In this document: in pieces, positions 62,600-64,000 of the stretch
Layout of the letters: each line of letters opens with the position of its first letter
Position numbering within the stretch: the first letter of the stretch is position 1
NCBI GenBank assembly: GCA_017591395.1
Contig: WEDG01005400.1
Coordinates: forward strand, 1-64,000
Source of the DNA: Schistocephalus solidus
Lineage: Eukaryota; Platyhelminthes; Cestoda; Diphyllobothriidea; Diphyllobothriidae
Direction: 5' to 3'
DNA length: 64,000 nt
Made by a program: the position numbers and the translations under genes
Notes under the pieces: generated by a model
What the model was told of the DNA's origin: nothing
The model's database searches: none
What the model saw: the letters and a program-made list of their open reading frames with translations, nothing else

Positions 62600-64000
62600 C
62601 GAGATTGGAGAGTCAGGCTAGCACCTCCCATTATATGACACTGTTATCATCGTTCCTGACCTCTCAACACTGGCTGTGCCGGTGTTATCAACCCCGCTGA
62701 TCACCTGTTCCGCCGCGTCAGCTTGTGTCAGCCGCGACGTCCCACTACGGCTTGGTTCACCCTGGTCGTCATCACACCTGCTGACCCCATGTGATGCAGC
62801 ATCAGCCGGGGTTTCACTGTGGCGTGGTCCGAACAATACCAAGAGACCGAGCAAACGTTAGTACACAACCTCTCGTTGAAACGACTTATCGAGGCTCAAA
62901 CAAACGTTCTGCAACGTTGATCTGGTTTTAAAACAACCGACACTGATCTGGTCACCTTCATTTCCTTCTTCGAATCAGCACTACGTCAAACCGGTGTCAA
63001 AGACGAAACAAAGGATCTCTCACGATATTAAAGTCACCCGTCTACTCATGTCAAACCTAAATACCTATTCGCTGGAAAAAGTGGAGTAAAGGACCCTAAG
63101 GGAGTTAAAAACATATGCGCAAATAGTGATGTTACCTGCAGACAATGACCGGTCAACGGTGGTCCTCAACAAGATGGACTACCGAAACAATATCCGAACG
63201 CTCCTCTATGATCGGGTGTCCTACAAAGTCAGTGAGGCCGCCAGTCAAAATTCACTGATGGCGGAGGTAAACAGAAACTTTGCTTGATTAAAGAAGGACA
63301 GAGTTATCACTGTCAGGGACTGGTATATGGTAAAGCCCTCAGAAGCAGCTGTGGAACGCATCTATGGCATCGAAAAATACACAAGCCAGACGTTCCCTAT
63401 GACTTATCGTTTCCATCTGAGGTACGCTCTCATACGGGCTTAGAAACTGGTTATTCCAGAAGCTGAGGTTACTCACGGCGAGCTTGCAAACGACATTTCA
63501 CTCGGCAGAGTAGTTCCTCGACAAAATAAAGGCAGTTAAAACTGAACCGAATGAGCGGATGGTGTCTTTTGACGTTACCTCACTCTTCACGTCCATTCCA
63601 TGGGCCCTTGCGGTTCAAACCGTCCGTGACGTTTAACATCAACATAACGATGAGAACGAGGGTCAGTTCACAGCTCAAGATCTCATGGAACTCATGGAGC
63701 ATTGTCCCAAGTCTTTCTTCAACTGTGAAGGGATCATATATGAGCAAATCAGGGGCAGACCGATGGAGTCCCCAATCTCGGGGATAATTGCCAAGATGGT
63801 TTTGTAAAAGCTTGAGAGACGGTGGTTCAAAGACAACGAACCCAACTTTCGGGCATGCTACGTTAACGACACTTTCGTCATCATCGATCAATATAGAGTC
63901 GCTTATTATAAAGAGCACCTGAACTCGATTTCATCCGACGATGGAAGAAGTGGAGGTCAAACTTCCGTTCTTGGACGTTCTCGTTTGCCACCAACCAGAC
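62600..64000 (+). mobile_element. Penelope-like retroelement, N-terminal part to RT, running off the window
   Basis: A GC-rich 5' section (62600-62830) is followed by plus-strand readings in order. They are EQTLVHNLSLKRLIEAQTNV, VTFISFFESALRQTGVKDE, IVMLPADNDRSTVVLNKMDY, then RIYGIEK with KIHKPDVPYDLSF in the next frame. After these come DKIKAVKTEPNERMVSFD, VTSLFTSIPWALAVQTVRD, FNCEGIIYEQIRGRPMESP and MVLKLERRWF-like text. YVNDTFVIIDQ then follows, with KEHLNSI and LPFLDVLVC-like text at the edge. This is the standard Penelope-like RT order. The catalytic YVDD is YVND (63859-63870) and MGSP is MESP, so this copy is inactive. Several stops and single-base shifts also break it. The endonuclease lies beyond the window. 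Confidence 0.82.

Noticed and set aside
62618..62861. Opposed frames in the GC-rich 5' part of the Penelope-like element
   Set aside because: GC-rich sequence with few stops. Neither frame joins the element's protein.
63580..63918. 112-codon minus-strand frame
   Set aside because: Antisense to the reverse transcriptase of the element at 62600-64000.
1..64000. CRISPR arrays, bacterial operons or phage genes
   Set aside because: No regularly spaced repeats, ribosome binding sites or long contiguous ORFs exist. Everything recognisable is eukaryotic.

Overview
The window is AT-rich eukaryotic DNA. It has no operons, ribosome binding sites or long intact reading frames. Instead it holds small exons with GT/AG junctions, degenerate retroelements and long AT-rich intergenic stretches. 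The repeats are Penelope-like elements with GIY-YIG ends, a CR1/Jockey-like LINE, an RTE-like LINE and tRNA-derived SINE heads. Their wording resembles flatworm repeats, and I infer a tapeworm, perhaps diphyllobothriidean. That is inference from remembered family resemblance, not a search result.

The clearest host loci are two copies of one five-exon gene, about 24 kb apart and inverted: copy A on + at 14343-15473 and copy B on - at 39833-38664. Both have a signal-peptide exon, three middle exons and a last exon ending in a hydrophobic tail without charged residues, as in GPI-anchored surface proteins. Intron phases (1, 1, 0, 1) and exon lengths match. Single-base indels break both frames: three apparent one-base losses in A and two gains in B. 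The family may be related to cestode GP50-type antigens, which I could not confirm. A compact TATA box with a nearby AATAAA, at 13985-14029, lies just upstream of copy A. It may be its promoter, a solo LTR, or an LTR used as a promoter.

Layout: 1-2559 nothing seen; 2560-4860 two Penelope-like fragments on - (a C-terminal part, then an RT domain), with a possible third piece up to about 5700; 5700-10900 AT-rich; 10940-11290 RTE-like remnant; 13890-15473 LTR or promoter plus copy A; 15600-17000 repeat-rich; 20480-21515 Penelope-like fragment on -; 27715-27800 SINE head on -; 30400-30780 Penelope-like RT fragment on + that keeps YADD; 32100-32960 GC-richer repeat; 34900-35780 two AT-rich unidentified ORFs; 36510-36830 cryptic coding-like segment on -; 38664-39833 copy B; 43690-43800 SINE head with a perfect hairpin; 50075-50410 SINE head and a repeat family seen again at 61837-61995; 50610-51900 5'-truncated CR1-like LINE; 53424-54179 unidentified ORFs; 58200-58480 dispersed repeat; 62600-64000 Penelope-like element on +, running off the end.

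The window therefore reads as a repeat-dense intergenic region holding two members of a small secreted-protein family. The mobile elements are all decayed. The recurring single-base frame breaks, in host exons and repeats alike, raise the possibility of residual sequencing indels.
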